From: Acanthopleura granulata
Lineage: Eukaryota > Mollusca > Polyplacophora > Chitonida > Chitonidae
NCBI GenBank assembly: GCA_016165875.1
Contig: JABBOT010000001.1
Coordinates: 35,085,011 to 35,149,010 of the forward strand
Direction of reading: 5' to 3'
Length of the DNA stretch: 64,000 nt
A model generated the notes under the pieces. It saw nothing but the letters and a program-made list of their open reading frames with translations. It was not told where the DNA came from and did not search any database. Numbering within the stretch: position 1 is the first letter of the stretch; each line of letters starts with the position of its first letter. Below are positions 1-57,039 of the stretch, piece by piece. The position numbers and the translations under genes were made by a program.

Positions 1-917
1 ATCTGTGGCACAGAAACATAGTCAGGTTTGTTTGTCTGCTCTGTTTGTTTGTACAATAGAAATAACACCCTACAGAAATCAGAATGAATTAACAGGTTAC
101 AAGTGTGACCTAATAGGACTTGAGCTCAGCTTCCAACAGTAGCCCAATTCTTCTAATTTTGGTGAAAGCTATTTGTACTGCTGAAAGCAAAAGTTTCCCA
201 GTATCCCAGTTTGCTCAGAAAGGTGCATGAATGGACGTATTGTTGATTAGATGCATTAACCATCTGAGAAAACAAGAATCTGTGTGTCCTTGTTAACATT
301 ACAAGTATATTACCTCAAAATTGCAGACTGGAAGTTCCCAAAATTAAAAGAATTACAGGGTATTCACGTGATGGCATAACCCTCATGTTAAAACATTAAA
401 CCAGTTCTAACTCATGATCTAACTCAGGATTAAATCCGAATACAGGAGGATGCTCTGACCTGTTGACCATAATAGTGATGTTAGTAACGGCATAAAAGAG
501 GAAGAACTGGCGACATGTATAATCACAACCTAATATGCTCAAACACGGCATGGCCTAAATGTGGTTATTAGCTGCGAAAGGCAGCTCTGTCTAAGTGTTG
601 GTTGTCTGTCAAACTTTCTGCGAGATGCCACAGATATGGCCAGTTTGCACCTGTCTACTCAACTGGGATTCAGTACTGCAAATAAAATGACTCTGATCCA
701 ATAACGGTGTCAAACTCTCATTTTCATTTATTATTAATACACACCTGATCCAGGTCTGTAAATGAGTACCTGAAGGCATGCGTTTCAACGCAAATTATTA
801 ACTCGAAATGAAACCGCTACGTTAACTGTTAACCACTTGAGACATAAATTCTCAGCATATTGTAATATGGACGGTCATTTTAGCACTCTTCTTCTGAGAA
901 TGCAAAGGTAAACTTAC
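1..917. other. Intron downstream of the catalytic exon, nothing resolved
   Basis: AT-rich sequence following the GT donor at 917-916 of the minus-strand gene. The next catalytic-domain exon must begin with one base completing a Lys/Asn codon. I looked for it on the minus strand and found no convincing short exon, so it may lie left of the window. No repeats were recognised here. Confidence 0.5.
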
Positions 918-46551
<45,634 letters not shown>

Positions 46552-48702
46552 CTGTGCGAGACACAAAGACAAATCATACAGTCAGACATGTCTAAATATG
46601 ACAGGTATGATCAGACAAAAACAAATCAGACATGGATCAACAATGACAGCCACGACCAAAGAAGACAAACCAATGATGACAAAGCACTCGGATAAAAAGA
46701 CGGAGGGACGTAACAAGACAAAGACAAATCGGGCCTATATGAACAATGACTGAGACAATCAAAGGCAAACCAGGCGTTGGCCTATATCAACAATCAATGA
46801 GACAATCAAAGATAAATGAGACGTAGGCCTATATAAACGATGATAGAAGAAATAATGATAGTTAGCATTATCAAACGAATGCATACAAATAGAAAGGCAA
46901 ATCAACCACTAATTTAGGTGCAGAATATCGTAGTTTATGTATATCTTTCCAGGTACATGTACCAAGTCGACAAAATAATCAAACATTCAGAATAAGAAAA
47001 TAATGCTTTTATGTTCTCATGTCTGACGACAGTTTTTCAAAGACAGCATTTGGTGGTTATGGTTTTCAACAAGTTACATTCTTTCACAATATTTAATTCG
47101 TTTCGGCAAAAGAGACGCCACCTTAATGTACATCATGGGATGGTGCACATGTTAACCGAATCAAATTTCCGCGAAAGTTTTGGTCAACACGTCAACAAAG
47201 TCTTGTGGAAATTTGTGAAGTTTCTGTGTTCTAAAGCTTTTAGGTTATGCGAGCATGCATGAATCAATATGTAAATATTTTAACATATCTACTTTGGATA
47301 AAAGACTAATTATAACTACAACCTTTTTTAAGCCGTGTATTAAAACTAAGTTGTAAATTCACATTTAATTTACATGTAATTGCCCCTACTTATGCAACCG
47401 AGGTAGGCCTATTCATTAGGCCTACTTTATTTTTATAAATCTGTTACACGCTTTATATGTTATAACCTTTGTAATCAGACCCTGTTGAAATTGGGATGTA
47501 TTAAATAAATAAAATACATTTCATGAAAACGGACCCTGGTCTTTGAAGGTCAGCGAAAATTACGTCGTGAAGTTTCTTTGGCAAAACATGCTTTCTGGGC
47601 CAATGCTGGTAGCTTGTGTAATATGAACCTTGTTTATGTATGGTGGCAGCAACTTCTCTTCGGGCGTGGGCCATACATCACAAAACCAGGCGAGCAAGAG
47701 CGGCAAGCCTGATTCTGAGAGTTTCCTATTACCGTACACACAGAAGCATATGACATGACAACAAAGACAAAACTGAAACATATACTGGTACGGACATACA
47801 GAGTATATTTCGTCTTTAATCCAGTGAGATAAATGATTCACAATCCATTCAGACAACAATAGCAAACCCACAACTATATAGTATTAGCACACATGGAAGA
47901 TTAAAGCATGTAAAATTATAGGCCTGAGGGGAGATCAAGGTTGTAGCGTTGCGACAATAGTTCAGTACGTATGTGCGCGAATTTCCCTTTGGTACAGAGA
48001 TAAGGGTACGGTCCCAAATGTCGCTGGTTCAAACGACAGCACGGTGGACCATGCGAGGAGGATGAGTTTGGGAGGCCTAAGTGCATACTTCGACGCATTG
48101 ATGTCTGTGGTGTGATTCGCTGTCAGCCTGTCATGATGACACGGCAGGTTACAAAGGAGATGAATTTAATAAGGTAGAATAAAAAAAATCTACAACCAGT
48201 GGCATAAGCACAAGTTACGATATACCAAAAGTCATTGCTTCAAATTCCCAAAAGAGTCGCCCCGTCACAGAAAAATGACACTGGGTTCTTGAATTAGGTT
48301 ATAATTTCACTACTTGACCGAGTGAATGGTGCTTAGGGGAAGAAAGTCTTAGCTAGTTTGTATCACACGCATTTTCTAAGAGCTAAAATTAGTCCAGCCT
48401 GTGGCAGAATATTGCAGCTGTAACTTGTTTCACTGAATTGCCGTAAGAGTAAGTGTTCCTCACAGTCTGTAATAAAGCTTTTCACTGAAACATATTACTT
48501 TGTCTGGGGTTGTGGTGGGTGGTGGTTGGGGAGTCGTCTCGAATATAATGATCATGTCAGACAACAACATGCAGAAAGGAATTTACTTTTTTTTCAGTGA
48601 TGTCAAATAGCCTGCAATTAAAGTCAATGCAATACTTGCCTAATTCTGCATAGACCATGGTTCCAGGTAGTGTGTATGTTTTTATTAGATGTATTTAAGC
48701 AT
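46552..48702. other. Upstream region, no feature recognised
   Basis: AT-rich sequence upstream of the first located exon, likely intron. A minus-strand frame at 47560-47871 has no domain or splice support. No promoter, CpG-rich stretch or 5' exon could be defined. Confidence 0.5.
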
Positions 48703-48957
48703 TTAAGGCCCATCCTCATGGCGGGCGACAAATACAACTGCAACTACGTGACGTTCCCATTGCCGGTGACATGAAAACAGTCGCCGAGAAAATGGAACCA
48801 GTTCTATTTACCGTCGGCGACACTGATGTCGTCCTGATGTCGCGACATGGCGTCGTCATTGGGGACGACACTACAAATTCAAGAACGTTCTATTTTCTCG
48901 ACGTTGTAGTTGTGGTTGCAGTTGTAGTTGTCGCCAGCAGTGGGGATGGGCCTTTAC
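48703..48957. mobile_element. Harbinger-like MITE with approximately 50-bp inverted ends
   Basis: Left end AGGCCCATCCTCATGGCGGG then CGACAAATACAACTGCAACT. The complement of the right end is AGGCCCATCCCCACTGCTGG then CGACAACTACAACTGCAACC. Flanking TTA on both sides (GCATTTA before, TTACATG after) fits a 3-bp TTA target-site duplication typical of PIF/Harbinger elements. The interior is non-coding. Confidence 0.85.
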
Positions 48958-48997
48958 ATGAACAGTCAAAATAAAAACCCTAGTTGAGATTTCCTAA

Positions 48998-49075
48998 CAA
49001 GAGACCGGATTTCACCGGGTAGGTGTGACCCACTGACCAACTATTACACTGTCGTCACTGCTCAAGCTTTATTGT
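48998..49075. repeat. Dispersed repeat block shared with 63098-63165
   Basis: GAGACCGGATTTCACCGGGT and the following GACCCACTGACCAACTATTA-type sequence match GAGACCGGATTTCACCAATA and GACCACTTGCCAGTCGTCG at 63098-63165. The family is unknown. Confidence 0.6.
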
Positions 49076-49597
49076 CCGAGCTCTAGTACAGATCTGATAT
49101 TGTGCAGATGCTGACGTGAATACCATTGACAGTTCCATCTTTCTGTGTCCGTCGTTGACCTTGTAAATTTGTTTTGCTCTAGTTGTGGTCAATACAGCTG
49201 GCGTTGCGCTAGAGTGTGTGTATGACAATATTTTGAAATCCACAAAACCAGGCCTGTTTCAGTTCACCTTCAAGAAGACAGCTCACGTTTCACATTAGAA
49301 AATCGTTCTGATAAAGAAACGTTTCTTTCTGTGCGAAAATCATTAAGACAAATGCAACCCCCTTTTTTTTCACGTGTTGTATTCTTTGAAAATTATATTT
49401 GAAAAGGGAAGGAGATATTTTGCCGCTGTCCCCGTTGTGTTGCTATACGTAGGAGCCGATAGATTGACGCCATTGGCGTTGGCAATGAAACTATAATATT
49501 TCCATGCCGAAGACATCCTGAAGAGCCACGCTTTTTTTCACGTTAAAGGGATTATTGGTGATGCAATAAGGATATAAGGCGTTTCTACAAGGGCATT

Positions 49598-49690
49598 TTG
49601 GAAACTGGTCTTGCTATTATTGACCCGGAAAGCTCGTTTTGTTTGACGGCTGGTATATGAATATCGGTCTCGACGCCTAAGTTTAAGGCC
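49598..49690. repeat. Dispersed repeat block shared with 56938-57030
   Basis: GAAACTGGTCTTGCTATTAT, GACGGCTGGTATATGAATAT and CTCGACGCCTAAG correspond to GACACTGGTCTTGCGATCAT, TACGGGTGGTATACGAATGT and TTCGACGATTAGG at 56938. The spacing is conserved. Confidence 0.65.
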
Positions 49691-50930
49691 TTGAATTCAC
49701 CGTCTTTACAGAGGACTCACGGCCTCCTCTGTCTTCCATTATCCATGGACGGAAAAATTCAAGTATAACTGGTCATTCTTGCCTCAGTACATAATGACCC
49801 AACAAAGACATGCCTCACTCCACGTGTCCACTTATATATATACTCAAATGACGCAACTTTCAAGATCATGCCATTTCAGGGCGAAATGTAATAAATATCT
49901 CTACATCCAAAAAAGTACCACATCGGTACGTACATACGCTCTACAAACGACTGTGTACAAACTTGCACATATTCAATGGAATGTGTATCAATGGTACACA
50001 ATCTGCTGAATTGTAACATTAAAAATTACACCGTCGTGTGTTTTGGCACACCTACTTATGTGGATTGTCTCAACAATTCAGAGACTAGCTGTAATGTTGG
50101 CAAGATGCGAACAAAACCGCATATAAGGTCATACTGGACGGACAGTGCCCGACGATTTTTTTTTACAAATTATGATCTAACCTACGGAGCTGCAACAAAC
50201 TGTCGCACTCGCTTCTCTTTCTGATAACCATGTTTACGAAAAATTTACTGCCGGTTTTCATTAGCAACGAATGATTCTTAAAACACGGGTGGTCGAGCCA
50301 ATTGACCATCATATATGTGTCCTGGTGATCCAACGCAACTATACTCTGGCTGTGGTTGTATAACTTGAAGTCCTATTCATTAGCTTTCCAATCCCCTGTC
50401 TGCATGTGTATCCGATGTCACATTAGTTGTCAGCCAGAAACACTGCATGGGGTGAACACCAGATGCGGTGGAGCTCTATAAATGACGCTTTCGCGCACGA
50501 ATGTCAAATAATTAGGGTAATGAAAACATCACAACGTCGTATGAGCAAACGTAAATTCCGTTGTGACGCATTTACGTGTGACATAACTTACACTCTCTTC
50601 GTAAAACGGCCCATGTTCTGCTGAGTAAACCAAGCTCATTAGTAAGATATTGCGATTCCAGTACTTAACTCCTGTACATATGTAAATAGCATATCAATGC
50701 ACAGCAATTGTGTTCCGATAATGTTCAAATGTTTAAATAAAGCACTGTTTTGACGGGCCGTGATATCCACCAGGAAAGTGGCCCTAAAACATAACTTACA
50801 CCCACTTCATGAAACGGGCCCCTGGTGTCCACAATAAACCAAGCTCACTAGTAACATATTACGATTCATTTTGTTCATTCCAGCATACAAACGCTTGGTA
50901 ATTGTGTTCCAATAATATTCAAATGTGTAA

Positions 50931-51597
50931 AGGGAAAAACCTCGCAAAAATGAACTTAAACAAACGCCCCAAAATAAACACAGTCAAATATTTTGATTGT
51001 ACGGTGGGTTTCATGGACCATACTGATGATGTGATTCACAAGTGACGTCACGCAGACATTTCTATGGGTCTAAAGCAGAAATTTTATGTCATGTTAGCGT
51101 TTTCATACACAGGCAAACATTACAGGAGTACTCTTCACAAGATTTTTGTTCAGAGCTGAATATATTTATTTATTTATTGATTTGATTGTTGTTTGAATAC
51201 ATGTATTTCACTTATACGACGGTGGCCAGCATTATGGTGGGAGGAAACAGAGCATAGCCCGGAGGAAACCCACGACCAACCGCAGGTTGGTGGCAGATAT
51301 TCCCACGCAGGGCCAGCATGAGCTGGACTTGAAGGCACAGCGACCGCATTGGTAGGAGGCTTCTGGGTCATTACGCTGCGCTAGCGCGCTAACCAACTGA
51401 GCGACGGAGGCCCTCAGAGCCGAATATAAAGGTGTACAGAAAGTTGTGTGACGTCAGTGGTTAACCATATTATCTACATGGTCCATAAAACAGACCATAC
51501 ATTCAAAACATTTGACTGCGTTTAAGGTATTTTCAGCTACCGTTTCTAATGGTATTTTCACTTACCATAAGTTAATTTTTGCGAGGTCTTTCCTTTA
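50931..51597. mobile_element. MITE family C copy carrying a SINE
   Basis: Left TIR AGGGAAAAACCTCGCAAAAA; complement of the right TIR AGGAAAGACCTCGCAAAAAT. Further inverted blocks extend inward for over 100 bp (GGGTTTCATGGACCATACTG against CATGGTCCATAAAAC). The sister tandem unit shows the empty site AAATGTTTAAATAAAG, so the insertion appears to have duplicated TTAA (now GTAA left, TTAA right). TTAA targeting is typical of piggyBac-type elements. Internal sequence is non-coding. Confidence 0.85.
51165..51414 (-). mobile_element. SINE family A, full-length, nested in a MITE
   Basis: On the minus strand the head GGCCTCCGTCGCTCAGTTGG then TTAGCGCGCTAGCGCAGCG is tRNA-like. The body CCAGCTCATGCTGGCC, TGCGGTTGGTCGTGGGTTTC leads to GTATAAGTGAAATACATGTA and an AATAAATAAATAAATATA tail. 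The target-site duplication CAGAGCTGAATATA / CAGAGCCGAATATA (one mismatch) surrounds it at 51151-51164 and 51415-51428, inside MITE C. Confidence 0.95.
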
Positions 51598-51652
51598 AAT
51601 AAAGCACTGATATGGCGGACCACGATATCCGCCAGGAAAGTGGCCCTGAAAC

Positions 51653-54388
51653 CAATATTTAAGCCGCTATTACTATCTATCAAGACTTTCACTGGATGTA
51701 TACGCCTCCCAACTGGTCTCCAAGAAAAAATTCTGCACTGGAGATCATTCAACCACCGTGCAATCACAATCTCCATGAGACTCTCCACACAATGGTCGTG
51801 TGACACACTGACGTCTGATTAAGATCCACATATCGGAGGTATTAATCAACTGTGACAACAGGACCGTATTAACAGGAAATAACAAACTCCCTGATCATGT
51901 GCAAAGGCGAGTTACGACAGCCCTGCGCTGCTAGTAGCGCAATTCTGTCCACGAATGAAATGCGCACCAGGGACAATTTAATATAGCTATATCTGCAATC
52001 GCGAAAACAAAGGATGTTCATGAAAGAAACTCACTTGTCAGACGACACGAGCAGTTGTATGACCAAACGCTGGTCGCGAAATTCTGGATGTCACGCAAAG
52101 TACATATATATGTCATTATTTCCCCAGCTAGCAGTCAAGCTTTAGTTGAATTCATGTAAATACTGGAGAAAAAAAGCAAAGATATATGCCGCAGGGTTTT
52201 GCTTGATGTCTAATAACCAGGCGGCTAAAACTATTCACAGTGACAGCGGCTGACTAATCGATCGGATGATCGAGCGATTATCCAGTCTTTGCCGACTAAT
52301 CTCTACAGACAGTTATCCGAAAATTCGCCAGTGACATTTCGATAGACATAGACACCATGGCAATTCTAAAGGGCAACCAAGGATAAACACACGATCATAG
52401 ATAGGAGTTAATCATAACAGGTTATCATAAACATAACCAATAACTATGAACTTCCGTGGAATAAATTAACCCAGAATGGTAGAAGGCAACTTTTGAAAAG
52501 GCCAGTTCTTTTGCCCCCGATTTTTTCTCTCTTTGTTTTTCTTTCTTCGGGGTTAAGGCATGCAGAGATCAAAATGGCAATGCAATGTCAAAAACAAGAC
52601 GGAAATATGTCATTCGAGCGTCAAAACACGCCGTCAGTTTATCCGATGGCGTGAAGATGAGATTCCAGTGTGTTTGTTGTTCAAATCCGTCTGGCAATGG
52701 CGGTACAGTATGAAGTCAACTGAATTAAAGATTGACCACACGTATCATTTCCAGAAATCGGTCAAGGAATCCGTCAAAGCCGCGCAGGCATACTTCAAGC
52801 TCCACAGAATGTTCAAGTTCCACAGAATGCCGCATCCACAACCAAAACATGTGTAGTATATATTCATCCGCTCTGTGAATAAATCCTTTGGAATGAACTC
52901 GGCCAGGCCATATACAGGCCACTGTTCCTCGGCTGTTCAGGTATATAATCAGTTCATGCAGGGGTAATTAGCCCGGCTTTTTTCAAACCGCCATGGAGTG
53001 CGATGTACATGTATAAGCTTGATTCATACGGCAGGTGATCCGATGCACATCTGTCTCTCTTTCTCTCTCTCTCCCCACCCCGCCCCACTCTCTCTCCACG
53101 GGTTAACGAGGGATTCGCGAAACCGAAGAGTAATAGTGTAGAATGACATCATAGACATACTCATCCACCGGTAACGAGCACTCATGCATGTAATGCACCA
53201 ACCATGAAATAAGACCATAGACTCGTATTTAATACATTTACAATATAATGTTCTTTGAAGATCGCTACAAATTAAGAATAATTCAAATGCGTGGTTTCAC
53301 ACCTGGCCTAAGAAGTAACAGTGACCTATACAGTCACCTTTGAAGATCCTTCACCCCTTAAAACGTTGTCTCCGAATCACTCACCTAGCCCCCAATCATG
53401 GCAACCGTGCATTAAATAAAATACATGAACTTGGATTCAGTGCATAAAGTGGAAAAGAATCATGTTACTACTCTAACTTCCCTGATTAGAAATTCCGGAA
53501 CGGTCAGCCATTTCATCAGGAATTCTCAGTACATGCAGATATGTGCAGGTTTTTTAAAAGTAAAAAGGTCAAAGGTGACCCTGTGTACATACCAGCTGCA
53601 ATTATACAACCTGCGTCATAAAGGGCGTCCGAGTTAGCCGCAGCTGACACCTGGTCAACGCGATCCATGCTGGCGGATACAGCTTGCGGGTCAGCAACGG
53701 AGGTCGTGATCTAACGTATACACCCGCTCACAAAGGTGTCCAGGTAATGCAGGAGCTGAGTCACACAGAGCGCGAGGTCATGGTATAGCATTTTCCCCTC
53801 GCTACAGGGGCAAGGACACTCGCTTAGCTCCGTGATGTGCAAGTCTCCCTCCTCCCTGCTACATGGCTAGCTATCAGTCATCTCCCATCCCTTCCTCCAG
53901 ACTGCCGGCACTCTGCAAGTGTATCGCAGATATACACCTGTCCAATAGGCCGGTACATGTATCCAGGCTATGTTTAGCAAGAATTGTAATTGCCACGGTA
54001 CCTATACATGTGCTCCTCTCACCTGACGGCAGATATGCGGACTACCTATTGTAACATGAGCTGAAGCCAGAATCCGATGACGTCCACCAACCACCGCACA
54101 TCTGGTATATTGTGTAATAGCAATGAGACCAATTAGGCCAGGCGTAACCTCCAGAAGAAGACAAACTGGGATAAGCTCCATCACTACTTTGCCCTGTCGC
54201 TTGATGAGATCACTGCTTGGCTCAACTTTATACTCCATTACCACCAGCTGCTCAATACCATGCGGGGAGCACTTTTCTCCAACTGCATTCTTCAAATTTC
54301 TCTTTACTCCAAACTTAATATTGAAAAGGCTTCTATCTCAATATCATATACAATACACACAAACACACGCACAAACTATATATGATAT
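51653..54388. other. No feature recognised
   Basis: Single-copy AT-rich sequence. Frames near 52.56 kb (plus) and 54.0-54.3 kb (both strands) have no recognisable domain or splice context. A pyrimidine-rich run (CTCTCTCTTT-like) lies at 53049-53098. Confidence 0.5.
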
Positions 54389-54402
54389 ATATTGCGACAA
54401 CC

Positions 54403-54676
54403 GGGGCCTCTGTGGCTCAGTCGGTTAGCGCGCTAGTGCAGTGCAATTACCCAGAATCCTCCCACCAATGCGGTCGCTCTGAGTTCAAGACCAGCTCATG
54501 CTGGCTTCCTCTGCGGCCGTACGTGAGAAGGTCTGTCATCAAACTGCGGATGGTCGTGGGTTTCCCCCGGGCTCTGCCCGGTTTCCTCCCACCATAATGC
54601 TGGCCGTCGTATAAGTGAAATATTCTTGATAACAGCGTAAAATACCAATCAAGTAAATAAATAAATAAATAAATAA
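54403..54676 (+). mobile_element. SINE family A, full-length young copy
   Basis: Head GGCCTCTGTGGCTCAGTCGG with TTAGCGCGCTAGTGCAG; box B-like GAGTTCAAGACCAGCTCATG. The body is as in other copies, ending GTATAAGTGAAATATTCTTG and an (AAAT)n tail. A perfect 14-bp target-site duplication ATATTGCGACAACC flanks it at 54389-54402 and 54677-54690. Confidence 0.97.
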
Positions 54677-54690
54677 ATATTGCGACAACC

Positions 54691-55752
54691 CTATACTAGA
54701 ACACTCAATTGTCCACAAATTCAGAACCGCCAGAGTTCTTCTTGTACCTTTAACACACGATGGTAACGGAAACTCCCCACTACCTTGGCTATTAAACTTC
54801 TTCATCCATTACATTACAACTGCTGTAGAAGTCAGCAACTTACTGCCAGTTTATTAATAACGCCGATTAAACAACACTTTTATCACTTACAAAGATTACG
54901 TTCATTGCTCCGATCCCTATTGTCAGAGATCTGAGTAAAGTACACACACCGAATATCCCTTGGCAGCTTAGTCCTGGCTACATGGTTATCCCAGGGAAGA
55001 CAGAACGTTTGGGAAGTGCGGAAGGCGTGGGTCACTATTTGCGTGCATATTTATTCCACACCGGAAACGCTCGAAAGCTGCCGATGTGCAAGTGGCATCA
55101 CTTATGCCCAATAGCTTTTAAATGACGCTTATACATCAGCCATTTCTTTGGTTCACGTAAGCTATGGTTATTTAGCCGTTGGCCAAACCTCAACTACAAG
55201 GGTCTTCATCCCTCGACTACAATGGCAGTACGTGGGGGCTTTGGGAAAGGTGGTAGTGGTCGGGGTGTTAGTGTTGTGCGGTGTCAAAACACCTGCTGCT
55301 TTAGTGAACCGCTTACCGGCCATACAATATGTCCAGTTTCTATACAAACAGGTGCTCATAATGATCCCATTACGGTGGGCCATTCTTAAACGACCTGCAT
55401 TAGGTCATCATGCAATCTGTGAATGTTGTGATATGGTTGTTACGACAAAACGTGTCTGTTGAACAGCTGGGCGAGGCGCTAACAAGAAAGGGGGCAGAGC
55501 AGTTTAACAAATTCTACAGGGATGTCAGCTTGGCTCTATTCATTTATGCTGCGTAATAATGATTTGGTAATATTAAATATAGAAGAAATCATAAAATCAC
55601 AATTCTGAACCCTAAGTGGTGTTTGGATATTAATAATAGATAACCATAATGGCTAGGTTTCTGGACAGATTTCACCTTGAGAAATTCCTGATTTGGAACT
55701 TGCTACGATTTTGTGTTATTTATAATTGTAGTCTGGTATAAAGCAAATGTTT
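54691..55752. other. No feature recognised
   Basis: Single-copy sequence between two SINE copies. A 104-codon plus-strand frame at 55148 lacks recognisable features. Confidence 0.5.
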
Positions 55753-55955
55753 GATTATTTATTTATTAGATTGGTGTTTCATGCCGTTCTCAAAAATATT
55801 TCCCTTATACGAGGGCAGCTAGCTCTATGGTCGGAGAAAACCGAGAAAGCCCGGGGGAAATCCACAACCATCTGTGTGTTGGAGGTGGACCTTTCCACGT
55901 ACGACCGAAGAGGAATCCATCGTGAGCTGGTCTTGAATTCACAGCGACCAAATGT
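55753..55955 (-). mobile_element. SINE family A, old partial copy
   Basis: TATTTATTTATTAGATTGGT, GCCGTTCTCAAAAATATTTC, CCGAGAAAGCCCGGGGGAAA and GTGAGCTGGTCTTGAATTCA follow the SINE A order in minus orientation with many substitutions. The tRNA-like head is mostly lost. Confidence 0.85.
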
Positions 55956-56752
55956 TTATCAAGAGGTACTGGACACCAAGGCTGATTTCTATGCCGTGTT
56001 GGAACGGACCGTGGTCTGTTGGTTTATGAACCTAACCTAAAATGTTTCGGAAACATTTTTAGCTAATTGTGGAACGTGGACAGGAGTATATATCTGTAGC
56101 TGGTGTAGGTAAATGGACATTGCTTTCGATAATTGTGTAAACTAGATCTTAGATCTTAGGTTACTTCCTACAATCTCTTTGAGGTTTAGTTTGTAAGCGC
56201 ACTGCTAGGGCCTTATGGATGAACGTCTTCTGAACGGTGGAATCCTCTGAGTAGGCTTAACTGTAACTTTGGTGAGGCCGCATATGAATCAATCCATTTC
56301 ATGAAAACTCGCGTCCAGCTATTCACATTTCAATGTGGATATAGACGTTTATTATTTACACATCAGTGAAATCCCAGTATTTCCAGTATATCACTGACAA
56401 AAGTGATACCTTCACTAGCCATATATCACTTTTGCTATTACATGTTGATATTACTCTGCTGGTGACCTTGATCCATGATCCAGACGCCGTGACGTGGAAA
56501 ATGAAACACTTTGTCTTTATGACGTTCGAGAACTCATCTGAACTCACTGGAATGACGTCATAATACAAGTCTCGTCAACTGTTATATTCCGACGTCACGC
56601 AAGAAGACACGTGTCATACTAGACGTCATGTATACTGGTACGACGTCACGCTACTGACAAGTCTTTGAAGGTCTGCAGCTAAAAACGTTGCTTAAAATTT
56701 CTTTAAATGCACAAAATCATAACATTGTAGATGTATAAATAATAAGTATAAT

Positions 56753-56896
56753 TTGCACAGTAATGGTTGAATACCATATATATTGTTCTCGTGAATGGTG
56801 GAAATGATAACCCACTCGACGCTTCGAGTCTCGTGGGTTATCATTTCCACCCTCTCACTCGAACAATATTTATGGCATTCAATCTTCACTGTGCAA
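56753..56896. repeat. 144-bp near-perfect hairpin (foldback)
   Basis: The left arm TTGCACAGTAATGGTTGAAT continues to GTGGAAATGATAACCCAC. The complement of the right arm is TTGCACAGTGAAGATTGAAT, continuing to GTGGAAATGATAACCCAC. The arms are roughly 65-70 bp with a very short loop around CGACGCTTCGAG. No coding or known non-coding RNA family recognised. Confidence 0.92.
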
Positions 56897-56937
56897 TATC
56901 GCTATCCACTTCGTCTGTCAGAGTTTGTGTTATTTGT

Positions 56938-57030
56938 CGTTTTTGGACACTGGTCTTGCGATCATTGGCCTGGCACGCCCATTTTGGTTTACGGGTGGTA
57001 TACGAATGTCATTTTCGACGATTAGGCCCA
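56938..57030. repeat. Dispersed repeat block shared with 49598-49690
   Basis: Directly follows the 56.75-kb hairpin by about 40 bp. Matching phrases are listed at 49598-49690. Confidence 0.65.
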
Positions 57031-57039
57031 TACAGTTAA

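Larger units (their letters stand above)
50581..51652. repeat. Two tandem 208-bp units, the second interrupted by a nested MITE/SINE
   Basis: Unit 1 starts ACATAACTTACACTCTCTTC at 50581 and unit 2 ACATAACTTACACCCACTTC at 50789. Both contain CAATTGTGTTCCGATAATGT-type sequence and end GCCAGGAAAGTGGCCCT-like (about 50785 and 51648). Unit 2 is split by the MITE at 50931-51597. Confidence 0.88.

Noticed and set aside
570..650. Possible next short exon of the catalytic domain on the minus strand (TTTGCAG followed by a short open stretch)
   Set aside because: The encoded residues do not resemble CDC25 sequence and the phase could not be confirmed.
47560..47871. Minus-strand 103-codon frame as a possible upstream exon
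   Set aside because: No recognisable helix pattern matching the ARM-like region and no consistent splice phase for joining to 46551.
52560..52856. Plus-strand 98-codon basic frame
   Set aside because: No domain or promoter/splice context; contains a small internal duplication (TTCAAGCTCCACAGAATG-like) and looks like chance.
54002..54428. Overlapping frames of about 100 codons on both strands
   Set aside because: Opposing open frames of similar length without recognisable motifs; the right part runs into a SINE.
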